Source: Clostridia bacterium
GTDB taxonomy: Bacteria; Bacillota; Peptococcia; DRI-13; DTU073
Direction of reading: 5' to 3'
DNA length: 13,115 nt
Assembly (NCBI GenBank): GCA_028709105.1
Contig: JAQVYD010000024.1
Span: forward strand, 1 to 13,115
Shown here piece by piece: positions 5,372 through 13,115 of this stretch (position 1 is its first letter; every line of letters starts with the position of its first letter). The notes under the pieces are model-generated. The model ran no database searches and was not told where the DNA came from. It was given only the letters and a program-made list of their open reading frames with translations. Position numbers and translations under genes: made by a program.

Positions 5372-7618
5372 CTATTTTGGCAAGCATCCGTTTCTCTCTT
5401 CTACCTTTGTCCTATATTTCTGCAGAATACTCCTTACAAATTTCACTTCCTCCGGCTTGGCCACCTCTGCCACTTTGATACCCCGCGTTTCCTGAGTCAC
5501 AACTATCCAGGCTTTAGTCTCCTCCAAGAGAACAGCGGTAGCCTCCGCCAGCGCACGGTAAAAATAATTTTCGGCTTGGATATAGTCCCCCGCCAAATAT
5601 TCGGCGATCCCGGCATAAAAATTAATTAAAGCATCCTCATCTAATTTTTCATACTCCCAATAAGGCAGCCGCTCCGGCTCAACCTTTTGCATTTGTGCTT
5701 CCGCCCGGGAATACACTTGACGGGTAAGCCCCAGATATTTTCCTTGGCCGGTTCCTAAAGCCAAATGAGCATAATTTTTTATTGCATACGCATAGCCGGA
5801 CGTTTGCATCGGCCCTAAAGTAATCATTTTCTCAAAATAAGGAATCGCCTCTTCTCCCCGCTGTAATTCCACTAACATTAACCCCTTCGTTAAATACGCT
5901 TCACATTGCCACGGACTCACTTCAATGGCTCGCTCTAAACACTCTAAACCTTCCTCAATTTTTACAGGTATTCCCTGCTGTACGCCTTGCGCTATTTTAA
6001 TCAACCCCAGATAAGACGAATAAAACGACTTTAGCGGAGACAACTCTTGCGCTAGCGCTAAGTTATACTCATGTTGAGGAACCAGTGCAACCTCGGCGAT
6101 TCGGTTTGTTTTAATGGTAGCGACAGTCCGCTGGGACAAAAAATACGCTGAACCCATACTTGTGACAGAAAAGAATAAAACGCTCACTAAAACCCAGGAG
6201 ATCCTCCGGAGTACTTTACTGTAAGCAGGAGGGAAACTGTACTCACTCCCCAATAAACCTACTAAAACAAAAAAATACATACTTACCGCAGCATAACTGA
6301 GGTCAATGTCAATGAAAGAATGTAAAAAAAGCACCAGGATTGCTAAAAAAACGATTCTCGTAAAAACCGTATTTTTTTGTTTTTTTCTGCGCCAAATTTG
6401 CTGTCCCAAGATAAAACCGAAGATACCCAAGAAGAAAACAGTGCCAATAATGCCGCTTTCCACCATCGTTTGCAAAACACTGTTATGTACCTCGCTGCTG
6501 TCATAACGATGGCCTTGGATCGTTCTGTATAAAACCTCCCAACTAGCGGCGCCGGTCCCGATCAACCAATGTTTTTGAATGAGTTTTAAGGCATCGACAT
6601 ATAAATAAAAGCGGGCACCTACGGCCTTAGTTTCTAAATTTATTTCCGTCAATCTGGTTAAGGGGGAGAGAACCGCCTTCTCCGGGAAATACCTTACGAG
6701 CAGGAGACCACCCGCAAGAAACAGAACGATTATTAACCCGGCTCCCAAGGAAGGACTTAACACCTCTTTCTCTAACAACAAGTTTACAAAAAGGATTGGC
6801 AGCAAACCCAAAAACAAGACGAAGATCGTTTTCACCCCGGGATTTTGCAGGATAAAACTAGCACTAATCAGAGCAAGAGCATTAATTAAAATAATATTCC
6901 CCAAGGTTTGCCGGCGATCCTTTTTTTCCAGGGAAAAGAGCAGGAAAAGAAGGGCGGGGGCATAGACTAACGCAGCCCCCCTGGATACAGCAGCATAAAA
7001 AGCTACCGTATTGAAAAACCACGCCGTCAAAAGCAACACCTTGCCCCACTTTTTCGTACTGACTGAAAATAAATAAACAATAAAGATAATCGATACTGCC
7101 AACATAATCGCATAAGTATTAGGATACTGAAAGACAGAAAAAAAACGTTCTTTGCTGAAATAAAATGGGGGCTTCAAGAAATGAGCCTGCACCAAAAAAG
7201 TATAGATTGTGGCAACAGTAACCGCACCAACCATAGCAAGCAGAATATGCTGCTTGCCCTCGTCCTCCCCCCGCCAAAGATGGGTCGCAAGAAAGCAGGC
7301 CGCAAAATAAAAAATGTATTTTAAAAAACCGACATAAGCCAGATGTGGGGAAACGGCTCGCAGAAAGCTCAAAAAATAACTGAGACATAAAAGCAGCAGC
7401 AAAAATACGGGAAGGCTGAATTTTATTTTCTGGCCTTGATTTTTCAGCACATAAAATAGGAGCCAAGCGATAAACATGGCCGGGAACCAAAATTGTTCTT
7501 CAAAAACCATCCCCTTGTTTAAAGGAGCCAGGAAAAGAAGAATGAGGAAAAGGCACTTAACAACCGTACTGCTTCTTTCCTTTTCGCTATTTGTTTTTCT
7601 CTCATACTCTTGTATCAT
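5372..7618 (-). CDS. O-antigen ligase/polymerase-type membrane protein with C-terminal TPR domain
   Basis: A 748-residue protein. Roughly residues 20-490 are a run of about a dozen hydrophobic segments. The Wzy_C (PF04932-like) signature lies in the large loop: HWLIGTGAASW, then SSEVHNSVLQTMVESG with His378 as the conserved loop histidine. After the last membrane segment, residues of about 520-730 form tetratricopeptide-like helical pairs (for example GLECLERAIEVSPWQCEAYL and GEEAIPYFEKM), probably outside the membrane. Such proteins join or polymerise undecaprenyl-linked glycans on the outer face. The start ATG 7618 overlaps the stop of the preceding gene as ATGA, with GGGGAG at 7626-7631 and a 7-nt spacer, so the two are translationally coupled. 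The TPR tail may bind partner proteins or the acceptor. Whether it is polymerase or ligase cannot be decided from sequence. Confidence 0.82.
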   Translation of the reverse strand: MIQEYERKTNSEKERSSTVVKCLFLILLFLAPLNKGMVFEEQFWFPAMFIAWLLFYVLKNQGQKIKFSLPVFLLLLLCLSYFLSFLRAVSPHLAYVGFLKYIFYFAACFLATHLWRGEDEGKQHILLAMVGAVTVATIYTFLVQAHFLKPPFYFSKERFFSVFQYPNTYAIMLAVSIIFIVYLFSVSTKKWGKVLLLTAWFFNTVAFYAAVSRGAALVYAPALLFLLFSLEKKDRRQTLGNIILINALALISASFILQNPGVKTIFVLFLGLLPILFVNLLLEKEVLSPSLGAGLIIVLFLAGGLLLVRYFPEKAVLSPLTRLTEINLETKAVGARFYLYVDALKLIQKHWLIGTGAASWEVLYRTIQGHRYDSSEVHNSVLQTMVESGIIGTVFFLGIFGFILGQQIWRRKKQKNTVFTRIVFLAILVLFLHSFIDIDLSYAAVSMYFFVLVGLLGSEYSFPPAYSKVLRRISWVLVSVLFFSVTSMGSAYFLSQRTVATIKTNRIAEVALVPQHEYNLALAQELSPLKSFYSSYLGLIKIAQGVQQGIPVKIEEGLECLERAIEVSPWQCEAYLTKGLMLVELQRGEEAIPYFEKMITLGPMQTSGYAYAIKNYAHLALGTGQGKYLGLTRQVYSRAEAQMQKVEPERLPYWEYEKLDEDALINFYAGIAEYLAGDYIQAENYFYRALAEATAVLLEETKAWIVVTQETRGIKVAEVAKPEEVKFVRSILQKYRTKVEERNGCLPK

Positions 7619-8898
7619 CCTCTTACTCCCCTTATCTTAACCATAAATGCCCCTAAAACTACCCAGAATAACCTGGCATGATTTAAAGAAATCGCCAATG
7701 AACTAATTAAAAAGATAATAAGGATATCCCTTAATATAGAATCCGTTTCTCCCTTGTTCTTTCTAGAAAATGTAGCCTTACTAATTACATAAAACAGATA
7801 AGAAAAGAAAATAATGGCTAACGGAAGCCCCCACTCGGCAGCTAATTGCAAATACGTATTCTCGGCGGTTAATTGCCAATACGTGTTCGCGGCAGATAAT
7901 TGCCAATACGTATTATGAGCAATCACTCCGGTTTCAAAGCATTGCTTAGCAAACCAAGGATAAATTCCTACGCCAATCCCGATTACCGGCGAAGCTTTAA
8001 TCATCTCTAACGCTATTTCCCAGGCGAGATCCCGGCTGGACTCACCGCCAAAAATAGCCGCCTTAAAATCAGTAAAAACAGTTTCTATCCTTGCCCAAGC
8101 AGGGATAACAGCAGTAAGATGGTTGATTAGATTTTGCCCTATGCTTAAAGCAACAGGTACTGCTGCGACTAATAAAATCACAAAAAACAGCCGTACAATG
8201 AACGTGCTTAATTTTTTTTCCGCTTTAATCAAGTATTCTACTACCCTGAAAATCAAATAACAAAAGAAAGTAACTATTCCGGTTTTTGAGCCGGAGATTA
8301 AAACTGAGATAACAATAAACAATACCGCCACGCTTTTAAATAAAGTATTGATCTTTTCCGTTCTGCTGAAATAAACTAACGCCGTAAGCTGTACAACAGC
8401 AAAATAATTAGGGTCATTCATTAATCCCTTAAATCTTGTCTCATCGAAAAATAAAATTTGCGCAAAAGGTCTGAGCTTAAATACCGTAATAATTACTCCG
8501 ATCATGGCTATCCCTAAAGCAAACAGAGCATATCCTTGCAAAGTTTTATCCGTCAGCTTCAAATTGGCGATATTATAACCCATAAGAAAATAAACAAAGA
8601 CGGCAAGTAATTTAAGATAACCAATGATCATCACATGAAAATCAGGATTATAAGCAAATTTGCGGGGAACATAAAAAACAGTGGTAAAAATTACAGAGAC
8701 GGAAACGAGCAGGAAAAACATAGTGGGGGCGGAAGGCAGTCGTAAGCGGTTTTTAAATACCAAGAGCAAGAACGCCAGACCACAAAAGAAATCGGCCAAA
8801 GAAAAATTAACGTCAAAAATGATATGAGCTTGATTTAAAAACAGCCCCATTAAAATAATAATTAAAGTAATTCCCTCTTGTTTACAGATAGTGCGCAT
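7615..8898 (-). CDS. Wzy/O-antigen ligase-type polysaccharide polymerase with internal tandem repeat
   Basis: A 427-residue integral membrane protein with about ten or more hydrophobic segments and the Wzy_C layout: SPVIGIGVGIYPWF, a loop beginning AHNTY (His328), then AAEWGLPLAIIFF leading into the next helix. It is likely the polymerase that links lipid-bound repeat units on the outer face of the membrane, with the neighbouring larger protein as a second enzyme of the same fold. Residues 329-355 are three tandem 9-residue units not expected in this fold. The start ATG 8898 lies inside the end of the glycosyltransferase gene (17-nt overlap), with AAGGAG at 8903-8908 and a 4-nt spacer. It ends in a 4-nt overlap with the next gene. 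Assignment as polymerase rather than ligase is inference from its smaller size and operon context. Confidence 0.8.
   Translation of the reverse strand: MRTICKQEGITLIIILMGLFLNQAHIIFDVNFSLADFFCGLAFLLLVFKNRLRLPSAPTMFFLLVSVSVIFTTVFYVPRKFAYNPDFHVMIIGYLKLLAVFVYFLMGYNIANLKLTDKTLQGYALFALGIAMIGVIITVFKLRPFAQILFFDETRFKGLMNDPNYFAVVQLTALVYFSRTEKINTLFKSVAVLFIVISVLISGSKTGIVTFFCYLIFRVVEYLIKAEKKLSTFIVRLFFVILLVAAVPVALSIGQNLINHLTAVIPAWARIETVFTDFKAAIFGGESSRDLAWEIALEMIKASPVIGIGVGIYPWFAKQCFETGVIAHNTYWQLSAANTYWQLTAENTYLQLAAEWGLPLAIIFFSYLFYVISKATFSRKNKGETDSILRDILIIFLISSLAISLNHARLFWVVLGAFMVKIRGVRG
7834..7914 (-). repeat. three tandem 27-bp in-frame repeats in the polymerase gene
   Basis: The units lie at 7888-7914, 7861-7887 and 7834-7860 and encode NTYWQLSAA, NTYWQLTAE and NTYLQLAAE. 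By eye, pairs of units differ at 3-4 of 27 bases, mixing silent and replacement changes, so the array is not a fresh duplication or an assembly artefact. The first unit follows the conserved loop histidine (AHNTY) and the last runs into the conserved EWGLP, so one ancestral unit appears to have become three. Confidence 0.93.
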
Positions 8899-10006
8899 AA
8901 ATCTCCTTCATCTCTTCCTTAACCCGCTCAAGCGCATATCGCTTTACGAGGTCAAGACTTTTTTCGCTAAAGCGCTGTCTGATTTCTGCCGAAGAATAAA
9001 GTTTCTCTATCGCCCCGGCAAAGCCTGGGACATCATTTATTCCCACAACATATCCGTTTCCCCCATCACTTACTAAATCTCGATTACCTCGGCTATCTGT
9101 AACCACGAGAGGTAATCCCGTTGCCATAGCCTCCATAACATTAACCGGCAACCCTTCACGTCTTGATGACGAAACAGCAAGATCGGAGAGCAGCAAGAGA
9201 GCAGCAATGTCATCACGATGACCTAAAAAAGATATATTTTCTTCTAAGCCCAACCTCTTAACCTGTTTCTTGTATTGTTCTGCCAAGCTACCACTACCTG
9301 CTAATAAAAGCTTAATCCCCGGCATTTTATTTCTCACTAATTTTACTGCTTTAATCAATAAATCCTGATGCTTATTATAATTAAGTTCTGCCGCATAGAT
9401 TAAAATAAAGTCATCATCATTATATCCATACTTTTTCCGTAATTCCCTTTTCCTGGCGAGAGTCTGGGGGACGAATTTTTGTAAATCTATCCCCACACCA
9501 TTAACCTTATGTATTGCCTTGGCTTTTCTCAATTTAAATTTATGGGCTAATTTATAATCTTCTTTATTCATCGTAATTAAACTATCGGTCCATCTTGCGG
9601 CTGCCTTCTCCAAGGGATAATAAATTAACCAATTTTTTAACGGGGCCCCTTGATAAAAATGGAAACCATGGGCAGTATAGAGAATTTTTACCTTAGCCAT
9701 CTTTCTACACGCCAATCTGGTTAAAAAAGAAGCTACAGGAGTATGGGTATGTATTACTTCATAGCCTTCCGATAAAACCAGCCTTTTTATTTTTTTATAT
9801 GCGGTATAATTATCTTTTTTGAGAGGAGACCTTTGGAAACATATCTTGTGAACCTTACAACCGAGCCGTAAAAGTTCCGGGCTTACTTCCCGCACAATAT
9901 TACAAGCAAGATCCACCTCATGCCCCTGTTTAAGCAAAAGTTCTATATGCGGAATCAAAAAAGCATTAATCGCATTCGATATTGTCGTAACGAACAGTAT
10001 CTTCAA
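8882..10006 (-). CDS. GT4-family glycosyltransferase (EpsD-like)
   Basis: A 374-residue GT-B fold enzyme without membrane segments, predicted to transfer a sugar from a nucleotide donor to a lipid-linked glycan at the inner membrane face, with retention of configuration as known for GT4. The N-terminal half starts MKILFVTTISNAINAFLIPH and contains HTHTPVASFLTRLA and YTAHGFHFYQGAPLKNW, which are typical of the EpsD/CapJ-like branch. The C-terminal half has the NGVGID hinge, then LIYAAELNYNKHQDLLI, and the E-x7-E donor motif at Glu284 and Glu292 within RREGLPVNVMEAMATGLP. The start is TTG at 10006, with GAGG at 10017-10020 and a 10-nt spacer. It lies 35 nt after the deacetylase gene and overlaps the polymerase gene by 17 nt. 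The sugar and linkage cannot be read from sequence. Confidence 0.88.
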   Translation of the reverse strand: MKILFVTTISNAINAFLIPHIELLLKQGHEVDLACNIVREVSPELLRLGCKVHKICFQRSPLKKDNYTAYKKIKRLVLSEGYEVIHTHTPVASFLTRLACRKMAKVKILYTAHGFHFYQGAPLKNWLIYYPLEKAAARWTDSLITMNKEDYKLAHKFKLRKAKAIHKVNGVGIDLQKFVPQTLARKRELRKKYGYNDDDFILIYAAELNYNKHQDLLIKAVKLVRNKMPGIKLLLAGSGSLAEQYKKQVKRLGLEENISFLGHRDDIAALLLLSDLAVSSSRREGLPVNVMEAMATGLPLVVTDSRGNRDLVSDGGNGYVVGINDVPGFAGAIEKLYSSAEIRQRFSEKSLDLVKRYALERVKEEMKEIYAHYL

Positions 10007-10041
10007 TTTGCAACCGCCTCACTTTGAACCATGATCCGTCG

Positions 10042-10923
10042 TTAAGCAAATAGCCGCGGGATATCACTCATTACTATATTCGTCATCTGTTTTTGATCAA
10101 TCTTTTCTCTGGCATAGCACAAGACCTCATCTATGCCTCTTAATAAGTTTTCTTGATCCGTGGCTAAATTGCAAGGATGAAACCATAAATGAAAGACCTC
10201 ACCCCGTTCAATGGCTTTGTCTATTCCTTTTTTCGCTTTTTTTACTCTGGAAGAAATCGGGATTAACCTTCGCAAACCGTCTCGGGAAAGGTACAACATA
10301 TTGCCCGGAATATTATACAAACCTAATTCATCACGCACAGGTAAAGACGTATTGGGAGCAATTACCAAAAACTCGTCAAGGATATGTCCGATTTTCCTTA
10401 GCACCCTTACTCTGATTTTCTCATACCATTCATTGCCCTTGCCGCGATATACTTTGAACCCCTGTTCTTGCAAAACTTCTTTGTATCCCTCAGAATTTCT
10501 GGGAAAGACAAAAGATTTTAATTCCAGGTTATGAAGCTTAGCTGCTTCAACACATTTTTGGATGTCTGTTTTCGCCCCTTCGTAAGTACAGCCCTTTGCG
10601 CCAAAAATACGATGACTAAAACTATGTGATGCTATTTCATGTTGCGGAGAGATAGCGATTATTTTTTTCAGAATATCCTGTCCGTACCAAATAGAGTTTT
10701 CCTCAATGTTAACTTCTTCCATACCCCCATCTAACATCAGGTGTCCCACGAGGGCAAAAGTTGCTCGGATATTATATTTTTTAAAGAATAACAACAAACA
10801 ATCTATACATTCCCTGGCACCTTCATAATATTTTCTATGTTTTTCCGTTCGTCCTAAATCAGATTCGCCCCAAGCTAATTCAGTATCGAGGCTGATCATA
10901 AAGAATCCCTTTTTCCGCTTCAT
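10042..10923 (-). CDS. polysaccharide deacetylase family protein (NodB fold)
   Basis: A 293-residue protein of the NodB-homology group that removes N- or O-acetyl groups from glycans, without a signal peptide or membrane segment, so it probably acts on the cytoplasmic side. Motif 1 reads ISLDTELAWG (10-19), with Asp13-Thr-Glu15 in place of the usual Asp-Asp. I recall this SLDxE-x-x-WG variant in deacetylase-like genes of capsule loci. Motif 2 is intact as HSFSH (His100, His104), the metal-binding pair. FPRN (140-143) and HLWFHP (245-250) correspond to later conserved motifs. The start is ATG 10923 with GGAGG at 10931-10935 and a 7-nt spacer, 12 nt after the chain-length gene. Because the second motif-1 Asp is absent, activity or metal use may differ from classical chitin deacetylases. 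Confidence 0.85.
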   Translation of the reverse strand: MKRKKGFFMISLDTELAWGESDLGRTEKHRKYYEGARECIDCLLLFFKKYNIRATFALVGHLMLDGGMEEVNIEENSIWYGQDILKKIIAISPQHEIASHSFSHRIFGAKGCTYEGAKTDIQKCVEAAKLHNLELKSFVFPRNSEGYKEVLQEQGFKVYRGKGNEWYEKIRVRVLRKIGHILDEFLVIAPNTSLPVRDELGLYNIPGNMLYLSRDGLRRLIPISSRVKKAKKGIDKAIERGEVFHLWFHPCNLATDQENLLRGIDEVLCYAREKIDQKQMTNIVMSDIPRLFA

Positions 10924-10935
10924 AAAACAGCCTCC

Positions 10936-12108
10936 CTAAAAGCCATGCCTATCAGTCGCGGAATTCGCCCAATACGAGCGCAAGAGCACCACAAACATAC
11001 CTAGCATCAAACCAAGGCAGGCAGCTATTGCTAAATTTAAAGTTTTATTGGGGGCGACGGGAACTGTCGGTTCGTCTGCCGGGGAAACAATCCCTAACAC
11101 TGCTTCATTGGCTTTTAGCGATTCGGTCGCTTTAACTTCGGCATAGTTCTTATAAAAAAGGGCATAGTTCTGTTTCGCCATATCTATCTCCGCTTGTATT
11201 TGTTCTGACTGCAAATTTTTATCGGCGAGTTTGCCTTGCAGCTCTTTTATATGAACATCGGCTTGTGCTATTTCTGCTGTAATTAAGATTTTTTCCACAT
11301 CAAGCTGTGCCCCTAAAGCCTTCTTTAAAGCCAGCTCTTTTTGCAACTCCAGATAAACAGGGTTCAATTCGCTCTTTTCCGGGATGGTTAACAATTGTTT
11401 TTCTATCGTAGCAAGCGCGGCAGCAACCTTTTGGGTTTCTATCTGCGAATTGGCTTTTCTCGCTTGGAACTCTGCTAAAAGAAGCAAGTTGGCTTTTAAC
11501 TCCGCTTCCAACTTCACGACACTATCCGGCTGTTTTAAAAACTGTTTCATTTCTTCAACACTACTGTCGAGTTTAGCTTGTTCCTCATTAACCTGTTTTC
11601 CTAAAAAGGCTGAAATTTTCTGTACTTTCGCTTTATCGGCGGTAGAAACAAATTCCGCCAATTCCTCTGCGCAAGCATTAGCTATCTCTGCCGCCCTTTG
11701 CGGGGATTGATCTTTTACGGTAATCTCCAACAGTTCCGTTTCTTTAATATTGCTTATCTTTATTTGCTGAGCAAACATATTTAACGATGTTTTGTGAGCA
11801 TCGATATTCAGTCTTTGCATCACCTTTTTTAATACAGCGGCCGATTTCGCCTGTGCCACATAAGACTGGGGATTCCTTTGCGACATTCCCAAAAGAATAT
11901 TTGCCAAATCCCCCCATCCGCTTCCCGAACCAATGACAAGATTAGGCTTATTTACGGCTACGAGTGTTTTCGCTTCATAGGCAGGCTTGATGAGCCAAAA
12001 ACTAAACAGCACACTAATAAGCATCGCGACAATAGTTATCGCCATGATGATCCATTTACCGGCTAATATCGTTTCCATTAATTCACGCAGACTAATTTCC
12101 TCTTCCAC
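10936..12108 (-). CDS. Wzz/YveK-type polysaccharide chain-length regulator
   Basis: A 390-residue protein with the two-helix Wzz layout. The N-terminus reads MEEEISLRELMETILAGKW, followed by a membrane segment at about residues 18-40. A long charged, probably coiled-coil extracytoplasmic domain follows. A proline-rich stretch (SPADEPTVPVAPNK) then precedes a second membrane segment (LNLAIAACLGLMLGMFVVLL) and a short cytoplasmic tail. It sets chain length of polymerised surface glycan. I chose GTG 12108 because AGGGG at 12116-12120 is then 7 nt away and the protein begins MEEEISL as in relatives; GTG 12114 leaves only 1 nt. There is no tyrosine-kinase domain fused and none encoded in the window. 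It lies 41 nt after galE. Confidence 0.88.
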   Translation of the reverse strand: MEEEISLRELMETILAGKWIIMAITIVAMLISVLFSFWLIKPAYEAKTLVAVNKPNLVIGSGSGWGDLANILLGMSQRNPQSYVAQAKSAAVLKKVMQRLNIDAHKTSLNMFAQQIKISNIKETELLEITVKDQSPQRAAEIANACAEELAEFVSTADKAKVQKISAFLGKQVNEEQAKLDSSVEEMKQFLKQPDSVVKLEAELKANLLLLAEFQARKANSQIETQKVAAALATIEKQLLTIPEKSELNPVYLELQKELALKKALGAQLDVEKILITAEIAQADVHIKELQGKLADKNLQSEQIQAEIDMAKQNYALFYKNYAEVKATESLKANEAVLGIVSPADEPTVPVAPNKTLNLAIAACLGLMLGMFVVLLRSYWANSATDRHGF

Positions 12109-12149
12109 ACGCACACCCCTATTTCTCTATCTTACTTTTCTCCCCTTTT

Positions 12150-13115
12150 TCATTCCCGATAGCCATGCGGATTGTTTTTTTGCCAACGCCACGCATCCCG
12201 GCACATCTCGGTCAGATTTCTCTCAGGTTTCCAGCCTAATTCCCGCCAAGCCTTAGCCGGATCAGCATAATACTCCGCAATATCCCCCGGTCTGCGCTCT
12301 GTAACTATATAAGGCACCTCTTGTCCCGTCGCTTCCGTAAAACTCCGCAGGACATCAAGCACACTATACCCTGCCCCTGTTCCTAAATTATAAGCCTCCA
12401 CACCGGTCATGGTTCGAACTTTCGCCAAAGCCCGCAAATGCCCTTTCGCCAAATCAACCACGTGCAAATAATCCCTGACCCCTGTACCATCATGTGTGGG
12501 ATAATTATTGCCAAAAATACGCAGTTTTTCTCTTTGACCTACAGCGACCTGAGTAAGATAAGGCAGCAAATTATGGGGAATCCTCTTAGGGTCTTCGCCA
12601 ATTCTCCCGCTTTCATGAGCACCGCCGGGATTAAAATAACGTAATAAAGCAATACTCCATTCCTGATCTGCCAGATACAGATCGCCTAAAATCTGCTCAA
12701 TCATTAACTTACTTCGCCCATAGGGATTAACCGCCCTTAAAGGGCAATCTTCGGTAACTGGTACGCACTGAGGCACTCCGTAAACAGTAGCCGAGGAACT
12801 AAAAACCAGCTTCTTCACCCCGTATTTTTGCATGACTTCACACAAGATTAAAGTACCCGTAATATTATTAAGATAATAACGCAAAGGCTCCTGCACCGAT
12901 TCCCCTACCGCCTTTAAGCCGGCAAAATGAAGCACTGCCTCAATCTCATTTTCGGCAAACACCTGCGCCAACTTTTCTTGCTCCAAAAGGTCAACCTCAT
13001 AAAACTTAAAGGTTTTCCCGGTGATCTCTTGGATCCGTTTTAAAACCTCCGGCTTACTATTCAAAAAATTATCGACAACAACAATTTTATCACCGGCAGC
13101 CAACAGCTCCACACA
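12150..13115 (-). CDS. galE: UDP-glucose 4-epimerase, 5' end cut by the window
   Basis: This is a short-chain dehydrogenase-type epimerase converting UDP-glucose and UDP-galactose, supplying activated galactose for the glycan. About 321 codons are visible. The coding sequence enters from the right edge reading C-V-E-L-L-A-A-G-D, which matches the HTCVELL stretch of GalE, so about 16 residues including the Gly-rich NAD motif lie outside. The GTG at 13112 is an internal valine codon, not a start. Catalytic signatures are present: FSSSATVYG (Ser) and NPYGRSK (Tyr-x-x-x-Lys). Also seen are LLRYFNPGGAHESG, GTGVRDYLHVVDLA and RRPGDIAEYY, where the first Tyr aligns with E. coli GalE Tyr299, a residue tied to narrow UDP-Glc/Gal specificity. 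It ends with WRWQKNNPHGY, typical of the family. It heads the visible operon. Confidence 0.95.
   Translation of the reverse strand, partial: CVELLAAGDKIVVVDNFLNSKPEVLKRIQEITGKTFKFYEVDLLEQEKLAQVFAENEIEAVLHFAGLKAVGESVQEPLRYYLNNITGTLILCEVMQKYGVKKLVFSSSATVYGVPQCVPVTEDCPLRAVNPYGRSKLMIEQILGDLYLADQEWSIALLRYFNPGGAHESGRIGEDPKRIPHNLLPYLTQVAVGQREKLRIFGNNYPTHDGTGVRDYLHVVDLAKGHLRALAKVRTMTGVEAYNLGTGAGYSVLDVLRSFTEATGQEVPYIVTERRPGDIAEYYADPAKAWRELGWKPERNLTEMCRDAWRWQKNNPHGYRE

Noticed and set aside
7119..7490. Minus-strand 123-codon frame inside the large membrane protein gene
   Set aside because: It is an alternative frame fully inside a convincing membrane protein gene, with no independent ribosome site or motif.
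12109..12114. GTG 12114 as start of the chain-length regulator
   Set aside because: It would leave only one base between AGGGG and the start; GTG 12108 gives 7 bases and the usual MEEEISL start.
13110..13112. GTG as the start of galE
   Set aside because: The frame stays open to the window edge and reads C-V-E-L-L, the internal HTCVELL stretch of GalE. The true start and Gly-rich NAD motif must lie beyond 13115.

Overview
The window is a single long co-directional run: every supported gene is read on the minus strand, so biological order runs from the right end to the left. Bacillota (low-to-mid GC Firmicutes, probably an anaerobic clostridia-like lineage) is the best guess. The reasons are strong GGAGG-type ribosome sites, frequent TTG/GTG starts, a YveK/CapA-type chain-length regulator, and a left-end gene whose N-terminus resembles DUF5693, a Bacillota family. 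The genus cannot be told from the sequence.

Region 1 (about 13115 down to 5372) is a surface-polysaccharide block. In transcription order it holds galE (UDP-glucose 4-epimerase, 5' end cut by the window), a Wzz-type chain-length regulator, a NodB-fold polysaccharide deacetylase, a GT4 glycosyltransferase, a Wzy/O-antigen-ligase-type membrane protein, and a second, larger O-antigen-ligase-type membrane protein with a C-terminal TPR domain. Spacing is tight: 12-41 nt gaps, a 17-nt overlap and a 4-nt ATGA overlap, so this is very likely one operon. The genes fit making a UDP-sugar, adding it to a lipid-linked glycan, trimming acetyl groups, then polymerising, controlling length and attaching the chain. 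The first Wzy-like protein carries three tandem 9-residue repeats (27 bp each) exactly at its conserved His-Asn loop, the most unusual structure in the window.

Region 2 (about 5274 to 4193) holds two small genes with no clear link to glycan synthesis: a 94-residue DUF3467-like protein and a membrane-anchored protein with an HExxH zinc-peptidase motif. A hairpin overlapping the stop codon of the second may end this unit.

Region 3 (about 4122 to 1) starts with a 19-bp perfect inverted repeat overlapping a possible promoter. It then encodes two tandem paralogous FAD-dependent oxidoreductases, both with export or anchor signals and both with an altered dinucleotide-binding motif (GGEPEG). Last comes the first 62 codons of a membrane-anchored DUF5693-like protein. 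I recall DUF5693 genes lying beside csaB (cell-wall polysaccharide pyruvylation) in Bacillota. This hints that the locus serves the cell envelope, but csaB itself is not in the window. No RNA genes, insertion sequences, CRISPR arrays or attachment sites were seen.
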